From Turritopsis dohrnii (taxonomy: Eukaryota; Cnidaria; Hydrozoa; Anthoathecata; Oceaniidae): a stretch of DNA of 64,000 bases. The stretch lies in NCBI GenBank assembly GCA_027922465.2, contig BQMF02000141.1:620001-684000 (forward strand). Reading direction: 5' to 3'. Shown in pieces: positions 1 to 10,534 of the stretch. The notes under the pieces are model-generated. The model saw nothing but the letters and a program-made list of their open reading frames with translations. It had not been told where the DNA came from and did not search any database. The translations under genes and the position numbers were made by a program. The first letter of the stretch is position 1. Each line of letters begins with the position of its first letter.

Positions 1-253
1 AGCCTTCATATCAAGCTACATTTGCTTACTTGCTGGAAATGTGGAAATCTATTATCTTTGTCCTTAAGTGTTGACGAAAGTATACTGTAGTGATTTTTCC
101 GAGCTACAGGGAACTAACGTAATAAGTCAATCAGTGAAACCAAAAGTTAAGTTGGAAAGACACAATATTGTTGACAATATTGATTAAGTATGATTTGTGC
201 TGCTATTATAGTTCACTTCGAAAGTGTAAAACTTTTCTGCGTTAATTTTCTAG

Positions 254-426
254 GAAGGAGCAATGAAGCCAATGAAACGAAAAGGTGTATCGAAGAAAAT
301 CTCGAAAACCTCGACGGAAATTGTCAAAAGAAAAGCAAAGAAAACGAAAACTTAATGGGACATGATTTTCTATCAAAAACTGATAATAAGTTCAATTGTG
401 CTGCCAAACATGAAAAATTGAAGTAA
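254..426 (+). CDS. possible terminal exon of an unidentified gene
   Basis: A pyrimidine-rich acceptor (ttaattttctag) ends at 253 and is followed by two open frames. One encodes a very basic 33-residue tail with many Lys and Arg and stops at 353-355. The other runs to a stop at 424-426. Either could be the last exon of a gene that begins left of the window. The basic tail looks more like a genuine nuclear-protein C terminus, but nothing is recognisable. No clear polyadenylation signal follows. Low confidence, because only one splice site supports it. Confidence 0.25.
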
Positions 427-569
427 AGTGGAGTCGATTTGCAAGCTTTTTTTGTTTTCTTTATTATGAATGTTTTGTGAAATATTTCCTTGGTTATGTA
501 TTACCATGGTTACAGATTACAACTAATACTTTCAATTCTTTGTGTCATTTCTTTGTTGACATCATGGCG

Positions 570-971
570 TCATAGCGGTGGTGAGTTCATGTAGCCGATA
601 CATTGAGTACACGCGCATCTTCGTGCGGCGAATATACTGACGAATTTTAATGGCGATTTCCGTTGATAACAGTAAACAGGAATTGAAAATTTCACATATC
701 GTTTCGGTTTACAGCAATCACATTTCGGAATAATTCCTCTCTTGTGTATGAGCACAGTTGTCTCTGATTTGCAATGTCCTGCACATCCGTAAGTGTAGAC
801 TTTCTTTCGTCGACAACCGTTCAGATTTATGTCGACCGTCATTTTGACGACGTGACAATCTGAGAAGCGAATAAAACCTTTTCGTTTGCGAAGTTTTCGT
901 CTGGGATACTCGCAAAAACCGGCCAGAAATAACGTCACAGTGCCAAAAATTATTACCCCTCGAAAGTTCAT
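570..971 (-). CDS. secreted cystine-knot protein, glycoprotein hormone alpha2-like
   Basis: A single-exon ORF of 133 codons on the minus strand. Residues 1-20 form a signal peptide with a hydrophobic core, followed by a basic stretch (residues 24-31). The mature part has 11 cysteines: C39, C53, C63, C67, C84, C86, C87, C101, C119, C121 and C124. The motif CAGHC (63-67) is the C-x-G-x-C of the cystine-knot ring. The closing pair is C119-x-C121, followed by C124, in the context ARRCACTQC. Spacing and motifs match the glycoprotein hormone alpha2 (GPA2) family best. The CxCC at 84-87 also recalls bursicon-type knots. GPA2 proteins are secreted and pair with GPB5 to activate an LGR receptor; that role here is inferred from family. 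The length suits the family. Start chosen at the Met that opens the signal peptide. An upstream non-coding exon is possible. Confidence 0.72.
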   Translation of the reverse strand: MNFRGVIIFGTVTLFLAGFCEYPRRKLRKRKGFIRFSDCHVVKMTVDINLNGCRRKKVYTYGCAGHCKSETTVLIHKRGIIPKCDCCKPKRYVKFSIPVYCYQRKSPLKFVSIFAARRCACTQCIGYMNSPPL

Positions 972-2437
972 CTTTGTTTTCTTCTATCTTTAAGCGATAA
1001 GAACTTTATCCTGTGTATACTCGATACGATGTTTTGAAACTATTTGAATTCTCGTTATCATAGGAGAAAGCATTTTTTCAATTCCGATTCATAAACCTCA
1101 ATTATACGAGCGACTCTGTTATTAAAAAGTCTTATTAATTGGTTTGATAGAAAAGATGGAAGATAACAACCGCTGAATTTTTCATAACAAGAATTGTTTG
1201 ACTTTTTAAATTTTTATTTCAGATTACCAAAAATTACCACCTGGGAAACATATTTTAGTTGAAGTACACAACCCTAATTTCGAACCCAACTTTCCTCGAA
1301 GTGTATCGATTGATAGGTGCTGAAAAGTGACATGATTGTTCATTACGATTTTCAGTGATTCGTTGAGAGCAAAGGGTTAACTTAACTGTGACGCAAAGTT
1401 TTTATTACGTTATAGTTGGAAAGACAAGGATGTGTTGGGAAAAATGTTAGAACCTCGTTCGACATAATTGGCTAAAATCTTTGTGACAAGTCTCTTTCTT
1501 TTCCTTCTTTTTAATGTTTTTTTTTTCATACAACGCCTTTATGGTGGTAGTCTGTTTCCCTTCAAATAAAAGATCGAATACACCTGGGTTAGAGAAATAT
1601 GTATAATTTAAAAGGCAAGACCACTTGAGTTTGAGGTTGTCTTCTAATGGTGGTTTTTTCCCAATTCCCGCATAGTGTGCGCATGATTTTAAAAGTACAC
1701 ATAGACCATTCGAAAAACCGTCTACGTCGAACGGTTCTACCATTTACATCCACACATATTTCCAAACAATCAACAAAATCTTTTAAATTTTCGTGAAACA
1801 AATAAACATATTTTTCATCAAAACAAAGTTAATCGAAGTTGCGAAACTATTGAGAAAGTGATCTTACGAAATCGAATCTTGCCACACTTTAATGGATACA
1901 ATTTCTGCTAATAACTTCGGATAGCTGAAATTTTGGTCCTGCAATTTCTTTTTATCCCATTTTTTCTGCATTGCTTTTTCGACATGTTTTCATGAGAAGA
2001 TCATATTTAGTCACCTAATAACTTTGTTATAGGTTCATCATTAGTCTTATAATTTTAACATACTTTATTGTCAGCCAATTTCGCGAGAAAACTTTCGAAA
2101 CTCAGGTTTCGCGGTTGAACAAAAATTATACCTTACCGGAAAATGCACATGTAATTTTGAAGTCTCATTCGAAAATGAGTTTTTTGGAAGATTTATAACG
2201 CCTCCTCGTAAAGGGAACTCTTGGCAATTAAAGAATTTTATTTACATTAAATTTCTCGGTTCAGTTCTTCAAAAAAAATTCGAAGAATTCATTTTGGCGG
2301 TTCGTAAAAAAACCTTGACAGTACGTGGATTTAATTTCCTGATTTTTCGAAACAACCACGAAACCACGAAATTTTCTTCCATCGACAAAGCACTTCTGTT
2401 TCTGGGTGAAATAGGATGGAAAAAGTATTAACGTTTT
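972..2437. other. intergenic stretch, no supported gene
   Basis: AT-rich sequence without a supported gene. Two overlapping minus-strand ORFs at 1447-1743 and 1589-1801 have protein-like composition but lie in different frames, have no recognisable motif and could be remnants of a decayed element. No RNA gene or clear repeat was seen. Confidence 0.4.
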
Positions 2438-2440
2438 TCA

Positions 2441-3444
2441 TTGAAACTGTCGAAAAAAATGAAACAGGAAAGGACCGCGAATAATCTCAAATTGCAACCA
2501 TCAAAGCTGAACATTACTTATGGTTTTGACAGCATACGTTTTACATTGTCCTATAAATATTTGGGTATCACTCTAGATCCTAACTTGAACCTGAATCTCA
2601 ACTTCACCAAAACCTTCAAAAAGGCTACCAGTAAAATCCGTTTACTACGGAAAATACGACCTATGGTTAATAAAGCTTCTGCAGCAGCAATTTACAAAAC
2701 CATGATATATTACCTATGCTTACATACTGTTGTTTTGTTTAAACTGTTAAAGTGTGACTCACAGAAAACCCAGCTTAATCAACTTCACGATAGAGCTTGT
2801 AAAATTATCGATTACAACCTACAAGAAAAAATACCATCCAGTAACGGGTTACTCCTTGTAAGAGCTTCTATATTTGTACGAAAATCATTAACTGCAGATG
2901 TCTGTGAAAACTACGCGAACTACTTCAACTTCATGAATCACACAAAGTCAACACGAAACAACACGATATCCCTTGTATTACCAAAAGTACGTCTTGAATT
3001 CGCAAAAGCATCATTCTACTACACTGGTGCATTTGTATACAATAAACTACCTGAAAATATCCGACGCGAAACAAATTTTAATATATATAGATCTCTAGTT
3101 CAGGCCCATTTTTATGCCATGTGAGTTACACAGTGTCTCTATTTTATCTTATTCATTCATTTCTGAGTTCCTACACATTTCATAGTTTACTGCCTTAATT
3201 TCTTGAGCTATCACAGCCCGTCCATGTTCTTTTGATCACATTTTTTTAACCTTTTGTTATTTTTACAATTATTTATTAACATTTATTAATACGTGCTTTG
3301 CAAATATTTTTATGTATTTTATATTTTTAACTTAAACAGGACCCATATTGATAACAGAATTTTACTTGTAATATATACTTGTATATAATCTGAAATGGTC
3401 ATCCTGTATAAATATTCGATAAATAAATAAACAAATAAAATAAA
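2441..3444 (+). mobile_element. 5'-truncated non-LTR retrotransposon (LINE) 3' end
   Basis: The ORF at 2441-3124 (227 codons) resembles the last part of a LINE reverse transcriptase. It has the YLGITLD motif that follows the polymerase core, then a Lys-rich segment with repeated leucines and arginines (thumb-like), then an invertebrate LINE C-terminal pattern (residues like FYYTGAFVYNKLPENIRR). No catalytic YxDD or endonuclease is present, so the copy is 5' truncated. Behind the stop lie about 300 bases of AT-rich 3' UTR ending in an A/AAAT-rich tail at 3419-3444 (aaataaataaacaaataaa), the usual LINE 3' end. It points toward the 3' end of HSP10, only about 180 bases away. It is dead for autonomous movement; the clade cannot be assigned with certainty. 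Confidence 0.75.
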
Positions 3445-3625
3445 TATTAACGATAGGCGTTGTCATTTTATTTTCTGGATAAAAAATTTACAATTCCTGT
3501 TACAAAAAATATTTTCTGGCAGTGTCTGTCGGTAATGTATTCCCGCTCATGTTTCTTCATAACTGGATTTCGTAAAAAAACAGCAGACCGTATACAGCTA
3601 TCTTCCAACTCTCATCCGGATGTTT

Positions 3626-6600
3626 TTAACTGTCGAATTTTCCAATTATTTCAGAATCACGAAATATAACGAATTCCTAAAAAATCACGCTTGCTTGTTG
3701 AATTTTCTATGAACACTTCCACTCGGAATAAACTTAAAAACGATGTAAAAATTGCGAACTAAAAATATAACATATTTCAGACAACACAATAATGGATACC
3801 TGATCATCTATCTCAATTTTTGTTCCACCATACTCTGGAAGAAGGACTTTGTCTCCAACATTTACAGAAATAGGGATAGTGTTTCCATGCTTATTTTTAA
3901 AAACAAAACAAAACAAATATGATTAGGACATGGTCTGGAATAGTAAACATGAAATTTAATGGAAAGAAAATTACTAAAACTATTATTACCAAATCTCTGC
4001 CTCCAGTACCAACAGATACCACAGTCCCTTCAGACCCTTTCGATACACTTTTTTCGGGTAGAATAATGCCACCTTTGGTCGCCTAAAAGAACATCTTTAT
4101 TACTATCTTCTATAATCAATATCCCAATAACAATTATAATTATTAGCAGCTAGAACACTAAAAAGAATACTAAAAATTCAAGAATACATTCAAATTGGTA
4201 ATGAAAGATGAATGATTCATTAGAATGGTATGAACTACTCACTCAGCGACATTGGCTACAAGAAGCCATTTTCATAAAATTAGACACACACACACGATAC
4301 TTACAGTTTCAGCTACAACACGCTGAACCAAAACACGATCTAACAGTGGAATAAACTTACGAAGTCCAGCCTAGGAAAAAAAATTAGGAACTATGGGGCA
4401 TCTTTTTACCTAAGATACTGTGACCAAATCAAATCTTTATTGTCACAAATTTTCTGAATAATTTTGAAACAGAATATTTCCAGTCACCAAAAATAATTGA
4501 AAAATAATGGTGCCAGAATACAGGCTGGTCCAGCGTTGAATATAATGTAACTTAGCTTGGCGGTCAAGGTGACCAGAAAATTGTAATTGCTGGCGGTCAA
4601 TCATAATTCTGGGCGGTCATCTTCATGTTGTTGTTTTTTAGATCAACCACTGCTTTTTGCTTGGTTGTGCCAGGCTCGTTTGTTTCTGACATGTTATTAA
4701 AATTAAAGGATAGTCCAAAGTCGTGTCCGTTTTTTTTTTTTGCTCCAGTTCCAATTAAAGCTTATAAAATTTGAATGATCAGAGGATTGTCCAAATTCGT
4801 GTCCTAAAGTCTTCCGTTCCAGTTCCAATAAAAATAAGTGTTTCCAGTGTTATAGAGATGTCCAAAAATCTTGTCCGTTAATGTTTTATTTTCAAATCCA
4901 AATTTAATCGGTACAAAGAAAAATGCTGATAATTAAATTACTAAGATAAAATCGCTTTAAGTTTTATTTACTATCACTTCAAGAAATATTCGATTAATGA
5001 GATCGGAATTTATTTTTAAATTTATTTTGAAATTGATCGCCGGCGCGGATGTTTTTGATTTAAAACGTTTTGGATACTTAAAACGTAAAACTTTATCTGG
5101 GAAGGAGAAAGTCAGGTGTTCTTTTCAAAACTCGAATGAAAGAAAAATTCCAAAAACAACTTCGTTTCAGACCTCTCTATTAAAAAAATTTTTTATCTAG
5201 ATCAAACGTGTTTTAAGTCATGATTTAAAATAACATAAACAAATTAATTCGCAGATCGATCTTTTGATGCTGCAAGAAACAACCTTCTTATCTGCTTATA
5301 ATAATTTTATAAAGTTGTAAGAACAGGAAAATTAAGTTAAAGTTATTTTTTTAATTGCATGTTTTCTATTTTTATTTACTTACGATAAGGGCAGTCAAAT
5401 TGACTGCAACTTGAACGATGAATCTTGAATCTGGCGGTCAGTGACCGTTGACTGCCCGTTATATTCTATGCTGCTGGTCAGACGAATCTTTAAGCTTACA
5501 TCATATCTGTGTATCCCAAGCATTACGAGACAAGATACCTTAACAGGGTGTTAGCTATGGTCAAAATTTCCGCGGTTAACGCAGTTTCCCAATCGAAACC
5601 AGTAAAGAAATTTCCCAAAACAGAAAGAAGAAAAAAAAGCAAGAAAAACAAAGTACAAACACATACGCCTGGTCGTAAGATAATTAGCAGATGCGTGATC
5701 ATCGCACCTCTTGACGATATCAATTATGGCGTGCGCTCGTGTAAATTTTTGACAGATGGTAATACAAGAATAACTGCAGTTAAATTAGTTTAACTTTTTC
5801 ACTTAAGTGAAACTTTAGAATAAATGCAGAATTGTTTTCCAGCATGTATTTATAATACAGGCTCCAATATAGTGAAAACCCTCCTTGGTATTGGTACTTT
5901 TTAATTAGTGAAAATATTTCAAACTAAGTTTTTGAAAATTTTTATAGTTCATAGCTTCTGCACTTTTCAAATTGCTTTTTCCCAATTACTGCCTCAACGA
6001 GGAATTTTTTTTGCTCCTGGCTTATGCCCTGCTTAACTATAGTCTGACGGCATAAGAAACATGATCGTCGACACCTGACTATCTAGTGTGTAGTGTCTTG
6101 TATAAGGCCGATGGAAATTTTATATTAGTTTAGCGTCACCCGCCCGCATCACTTTAAGTGCCCGCGTAAAAAAGTTCATTATTTTACAAGATTTCATTAT
6201 TTCAATACAAAAAATGTCAATTTAACAAGAATAATACATCATCCACTTCATTTGCTTGCCTACCCACTACCGGCCGTCGTATCTCGGTTCAAATGTCCAA
6301 GTAGTTGCTCTTCCATGTGCGTCTAATGACTTCCCCAGAGTGTTCCGTATAATAAATGTATATAGCGAAATTTCGACATTCGATTACGTAATCGAAGTAG
6401 ACATTAATTTTTGCAGCGTTTTGGAATAATAGAGTTATGGTTTCGATTTCTATCAGATATATATACATGATAAAAAAGCCAACTTTGCAGAATACCTAAT
6501 TTAAAAAAATTTCTTGAAAATTTCTTCTTTTTCAATAATGTAGTTGAAGAAAAAGCAGGTCTGAAGTAATTTGAAAGCTCGAGCTAGTACCGTACTCGGG

Positions 6601-7062
6601 CGGGCGGGATCTCAGTGATTATAATAATGCAAAATGGCGTATTTGATGTGTTCTCCGGCTATGTATGGCACTAGAACAAAATTAATGAATAATGAATATT
6701 GAAAACATGCCGCATGACATTTTCAGGAGTTAAGTGACGCTAAACTAATATAAAATTTCCATCGGCCTAATATTCAGGCCACTACAGTGTTGGCACTAGC
6801 TATCCTACTTTCGGGATGAAATAATCTAAAGAAGCTCTTACACCCACATCATATCTGTGATACCCACCCAAGTATCACAAGATATCTCAACTATAGTCCG
6901 ATGACGGCATAACGAACATGATCGCCGACACCAGACTGTAGCAGTATGTCTTGTATAACATTCAGGCCACCATAGCGATGGCACTAACTATCAAATTTTC
7001 GGGATCTAAGAGATGTAAATTTGCTAAGCAATAAAACGTTGAGAAATAAGGTTTCTCACCAT
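3626..7062 (-). CDS. HSPE1: mitochondrial 10-kDa chaperonin (HSP10/GroES)
   Basis: Co-chaperonin that caps the HSP60 ring in the mitochondrial matrix. Exons (minus): 7060-7062 (ATG only), 4305-4370, 3990-4082, 3800-3889, 3626-3676; all junctions are phase 0 and give 100 residues, against about 102 for the animal family. Conserved pieces: RKFIPLLDRVLV at the N terminus, KGGIILPEKS (the mobile loop that touches HSP60), VGDKVLLPEYGGTKIEIDD (the roof beta-hairpin region), and the terminal exon reading FRDSEIIGKF. The first exon was placed because an ATG at 7062-7060 is followed at once by a gtgaga donor and joins to GCT GGA, giving the expected M-A-G start. Intron 1 (4371-7059) is long and full of repeats. 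A minus-strand AATAAA lies about 160 bases past the stop, near 3467. It is divergent from HSP60, as in other animals. Identification is near certain; exon 1 is the least certain part. Confidence 0.93.
4520..5480. repeat. candidate inverted-repeat element (ggcggtca family) in HSP10 intron 1
   Basis: Around 4524-4590 the sequence reads ctggtccagc..gaatataa..ggcggtca, and around 5405-5482 a reverse-complement version reads tgaccg..tgactgcccgttatattc..gctggtcag. Copies of ggcggtca also recur inside (4558, 4588, 4612). The ends are imperfect, and no target-site duplication could be assigned. It may be an old MITE. It lies wholly within the first intron of HSP10. Confidence 0.4.
5666..5760. repeat. 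partial copy of the 48009-48928 MITE
   Basis: About 95 bases, from gcctggtcgtaaga to tttttgacagatgg, match the left end of the element at 48009-48928 (shared stretches such as tggcgtgcgctcgtgtaaat). Only one end is present, so it is a fragment. It lies in HSP10 intron 1. Confidence 0.6.
6106..6767. mobile_element. MITE, PIF/Harbinger-like, 33-bp perfect TIRs, TAA target duplication
   Basis: A 662-bp non-coding element. Its first 33 bases (from ggccgatggaaattttat) are the exact reverse complement of its last 33. It is flanked by TAA at 6103-6105 and 6768-6770. A 3-bp TWA duplication is typical of PIF/Harbinger (Tourist-like) MITEs. The neighbouring duplicated block carries the uninterrupted site (tgtataacattcagg), which independently fixes both boundaries. 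Internal GC-rich patches (cccgcccgc, gggcgggcggg) are themselves roughly inverted. No coding sequence. Confidence 0.85.
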
Positions 7063-7432
7063 ACTATCAAAATGGTTCACGTACTGCTTCAGTTAGCAAA
7101 TTTCCAGTTGAGGTCGATCGAATTTCGTGCATGCAGCTTCAAGAAAGACTGAAATTAAATGATGCAATTTTTAAAGTTCATAAATTTATCAGTTAAATTC
7201 TGAGGTCCAGAATATAAGTTGCATTTTTTAGTAATGAAAGTGACTTTTCAATAAGTTACGTAATGTTTTTTGGGTCCTTATTTTAGATTATCTACACACG
7301 TGGGTATTGAGCATGCGTAGTTGTTTGAACTAGAACTTTCCATGCTTTATGTTTATGACACCTCGTGCACGAGTCCTTTCTCAAATATCTTCCCACCCAT
7401 AGGTGAACGCTCAGGAAAAGAAGCCAAATATA
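7063..7432. promoter_or_regulatory. bidirectional HSP10/HSP60 promoter with possible heat-shock elements
   Basis: The 370 bases between the HSP10 ATG and the HSP60 ATG must hold the divergent promoter. Two minimal heat-shock-element dyads are visible: TTCaaGAA at 7138-7145 and GAActTTC at 7333-7340, the second preceded by another GAA at 7327-7329. Heat-shock factor binds inverted nGAAn units, and this gene pair is heat-inducible in animals, so the placement fits. Two-unit sites arise by chance, hence modest confidence. An AG at 7401-7402 could be a splice acceptor for a 5' UTR intron of HSP60. Confidence 0.45.
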
Positions 7433-9842
7433 ATGTATCGACTTTCAGCCTTTCTAAGACCCGCTGCTCGGGCTGCAAATGGAAGCCAACGCTTTGCAGC
7501 TGCTTTCAGTACTTCAGGTGGAAACAATGGAGCCAAGGAAATCAAATCTGGAGCAGAAGCTCGACAATTGATGCTGAAAGGTGTTGATCAATTAGCTGAT
7601 ACTGTTGCTGTTACACTGGGACCAAAAGTAAAACATAGTTATTATTTGAATTTGCAATTAGTTTGCTGTAAGAATTCTAATCGATCGTGTTGTTTTGTTC
7701 ATGACGCATTCATCGAGTTGATGTTTTGACATTTAGGGTAAAAATGTCTTGATTGAACAAACTTTTGGAGGACCAAAAATAACGAAAGATGGTGTAACAG
7801 TAGCCAAAGCTATTGAGCTTAAAGACAAATACATGAATATTGGTGCAAAGCTTGTTCAAGATGTTGCCAACAATACCAATGAAGAAGCTGGAGATGGTAC
7901 CACTACTGCAACTGTTCTTGCAAGAGCGATTGCAAAGTCTGCTTTTGATGCTGTTTCAAAAGGTGCAAACCCCAATGATGTTCGTAAAGGTAGGTCAAAC
8001 TAGTTCATTTCGTTTGGATAATATGTTTGAACAATGAGAATAAAAATCTGTGTTCTTTTATTTAGGAGTCATGTTGGCTGTTGAAACCGTATCAAAAGGT
8101 TTACATGACTTATCTCGTCCTGTGACGACATCTGAAGAAATAGCTCAAGTGGCTACCATTTCTGCTAATAATGATCTTACAGTAGGTGAGCTGATTTCAA
8201 AAGCAATGGATAAAGTTGGCAAAGATGGTGTCATTACTGTGAAAGATGGTAAAACTGTAAACGATGAACTTGAATTAATTGAAGGAATGAAATTTGACCG
8301 AGGTTACATTTCCCCATACTTCATCAATACAGCAAAAGGACAGAAGGTTGAATACGAAAACGCATTAGTTTTATTGTCTCAAGGGAAGATTACAAATGTC
8401 CAGGATATTGTCCCAGCATTGGAAATTGCTAATGCAAACAAACGACCATTAGTCATAGTAGCTGAAGATGTTGAAGGTGAAGCTCTAACTGCACTTGTTA
8501 TCAATCGTCTGAAAATTGGTTTACAAGTTGTAGCTGTAAAAGCACCTGGTTTTGGAGATAACCGCAAAAACACATTGCAAGATGTTGCAATTTCCACTGG
8601 AGCGCAGGTAGGTTTATTAACGTCAAAGATGAATGTTCATCAACAATTCAGTATTGCAACCATAGACATCATGAGCTAGTTCCATTTGTTTATCTTCTAC
8701 CTTGAATTTTTACTCATAGGTGTTTGGTGATGATATGGGATTGAAAATAGATGAAGTGCAGTTGGGTGATCTTGGACAAGTCAAGGAAGTGGTTGTCACG
8801 AAAGATGACTGTTTATTGATGAAAGGTGCTGGGGATGCTGATGCTGTTCGAAAGCGATCAGAACAAATTCAAGATGAAATCAAAAACACCAACTCTGAAT
8901 ATGAAAAAGAAAAATTTCAAGAACGTCTAGCGAAACTTGTTGGTGGAGTTGCTGTTATCAAGGTATTTTAGAAACAAAGGGTTTGTATTATATCATAGCC
9001 TTCATTTTGTTCTATATGAATGACTGTTCTGTTAGGTTGGTGGTGGCAGTGAAATAGAAGTTAATGAAAGAAAGGATCGAGTCACTGATGCTTTGAATGC
9101 TACAAGAGCTGCTGCTGAAGAGGGCATTGTTCCTGGTGGAGGCACTGCTTTGATCAGATGCGCCAAACTTCTTGATTCTGTGACTGGTGCCAATGATGAC
9201 CAGAAAGTTGGAGTTGAACTTGTCAGGGCTGCCCTATTCAAACCATGCTCAACTATTGTTGGTAATACTGGAATTGAACCTGCAGTAGTAGTGGAGAAAG
9301 TATGTATTCTTGTTGATTTTCCTAGTTTTGATTTTCAACTGTATTAACAGGGTGATTTTTATCATGTATTTAACTCCAATCATTTAAAATACTTTTTCAT
9401 CATTAACTATGTAGATCAAGCAATAAAGATTGTGTATTGTGCAATCATGTGTTATTTGATACTTTGAGAAAACAAATAATATCTCAATAAACACAGGCTT
9501 ATTGAAGTGTGGTCCTTTGAAAGTTTTCCTGTTTTGTGAATAAAGATTTTCTTTTTGAGTGATAAAAAAAAAATTCTTTTTCAGGTTGCAGCCAGTGATG
9601 ATGCTGAGTTTGGTTATGATGCTAACAGCGGTCAATTTCTTAACTTAATTAAAGCTGGTATAATCGATCCAACCAAAGTTGTTCGTATTGCTTTAAATGA
9701 CGCTGCTGGTGTTGCTTCACTCTTATCAACTGCAGAAGCAGTCATCACGGAAATTCCAAAAGAAGAGCCAGCAATGCCAATGCCACCTATGGGCGGTATG
9801 GGTGGAATGGGCGGTATGGGTGGAATGGGTGGCATGTATTAA
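7433..9842 (+). CDS. HSPD1: mitochondrial 60-kDa chaperonin (HSP60/GroEL)
   Basis: ATP-driven folding ring of the mitochondrial matrix. Exons: 7433-7627, 7737-7989, 8066-8607, 8720-8962, 9036-9299, 9585-9842; 584 residues, against about 573 in vertebrates. The N terminus is an Arg/Ala/Ser-rich mitochondrial presequence (about 30 residues, reading [19 protein letters not shown]). Then come [12 protein letters not shown] (nucleotide site), [20 protein letters not shown] (the catalytic GDGTTT loop), the apical-domain segment [32 protein letters not shown], and a C-terminal run of GGM repeats ending in Tyr. The ATG at 7433 was chosen because the presequence starts there; an in-frame upstream GTG at 7403 is not a plausible animal start. 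Introns are 73-285 bases. A polyadenylation signal AATAAA is at about 10078. Divergent from HSP10. Confidence 0.97.
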
Positions 9843-10534
9843 GACAACTGTCTTGATGTTGAAAGATGAATAAGAAAGGTGACGATGTCATTATGAAGGG
9901 AAATCGTAATGAATGTGATAGCGTAGAAGAGAATTAATTTACCATCCTCTCAAAGACAATAGAGAGAATTTTGTAACTATTTTTGTACAAGAGATGTTTC
10001 GCTTTCGGAAGTGTATAACCATTTGACAAGGTGGTTATATGTGGATTAAATAGAAAATATTATAATTTGACGTCGAGAATAAAATGATTTTTGTTAACAT
10101 ATGATTGTACTTCATCCATCTCTCCTCTTCTGTAATGGGTTGAGTATCAAGCATACATTCCAAAACGCCTATCTATTATGTGTGTCTAATATTTAAAGGT
10201 CTACAAGAAAACAAGGACATTACACATGCACAGAACTTGTATGCAGAGAACACACAAAGGGACAAACAAACAATAAACGAACACACAAAATATTTGTTGT
10301 GTTTTTTTCGTTTTTTGCATCCAAGTAGCATCACGTCCGTAAGTGTCCATTAAGTTGCATAGTCCCGAAACCACACTGGTAGGCGCTTTGTCCTTAATGA
10401 CTGGCGCAGTCGTGGAGCCGTAGGTGATGGTGTTTCTGTGGTGTTCCTCGGTGCATCTTCAACGGTTGAACGGGAAGTGATTGGTGGTGGGAGTACTGTG
10501 TCTGTGTACAGTTGGCATCGCTTCTGTGTAGGCG
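9843..10534. other. HSP60 3' UTR and downstream spacer
   Basis: The 3' UTR of HSP60 runs to an AATAAA near 10078. Beyond it lies sequence without a supported gene. From about 10380 on it is probably the 3' part of the decayed gypsy element, because its GC content and coding strand bias match that element; no LTR could be delimited. Confidence 0.5.

Larger units (their letters stand above)
5491..7012. repeat. duplicated block of about 190 bp in HSP10 intron 1
   Basis: Two diverged direct copies of one unit are visible. Copy 1 is split: catcatatctgtg at about 5500, then 6040-6105 and 6768-6830. Copy 2 runs 6846-7012. Shared stretches include gacggcataa, acatgatcg, gacacc, tgtcttgtata, attcaggccac and ttcggga. 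Copy 1 is interrupted by the MITE at 6106-6767, copy 2 is not, so copy 2 keeps the pre-insertion arrangement. Confidence 0.65.

Noticed and set aside
9032..9835. Minus-strand proline-rich ORFs opposite HSP60
   Set aside because: Antisense of HSP60 exons, including the GGM repeat tail.
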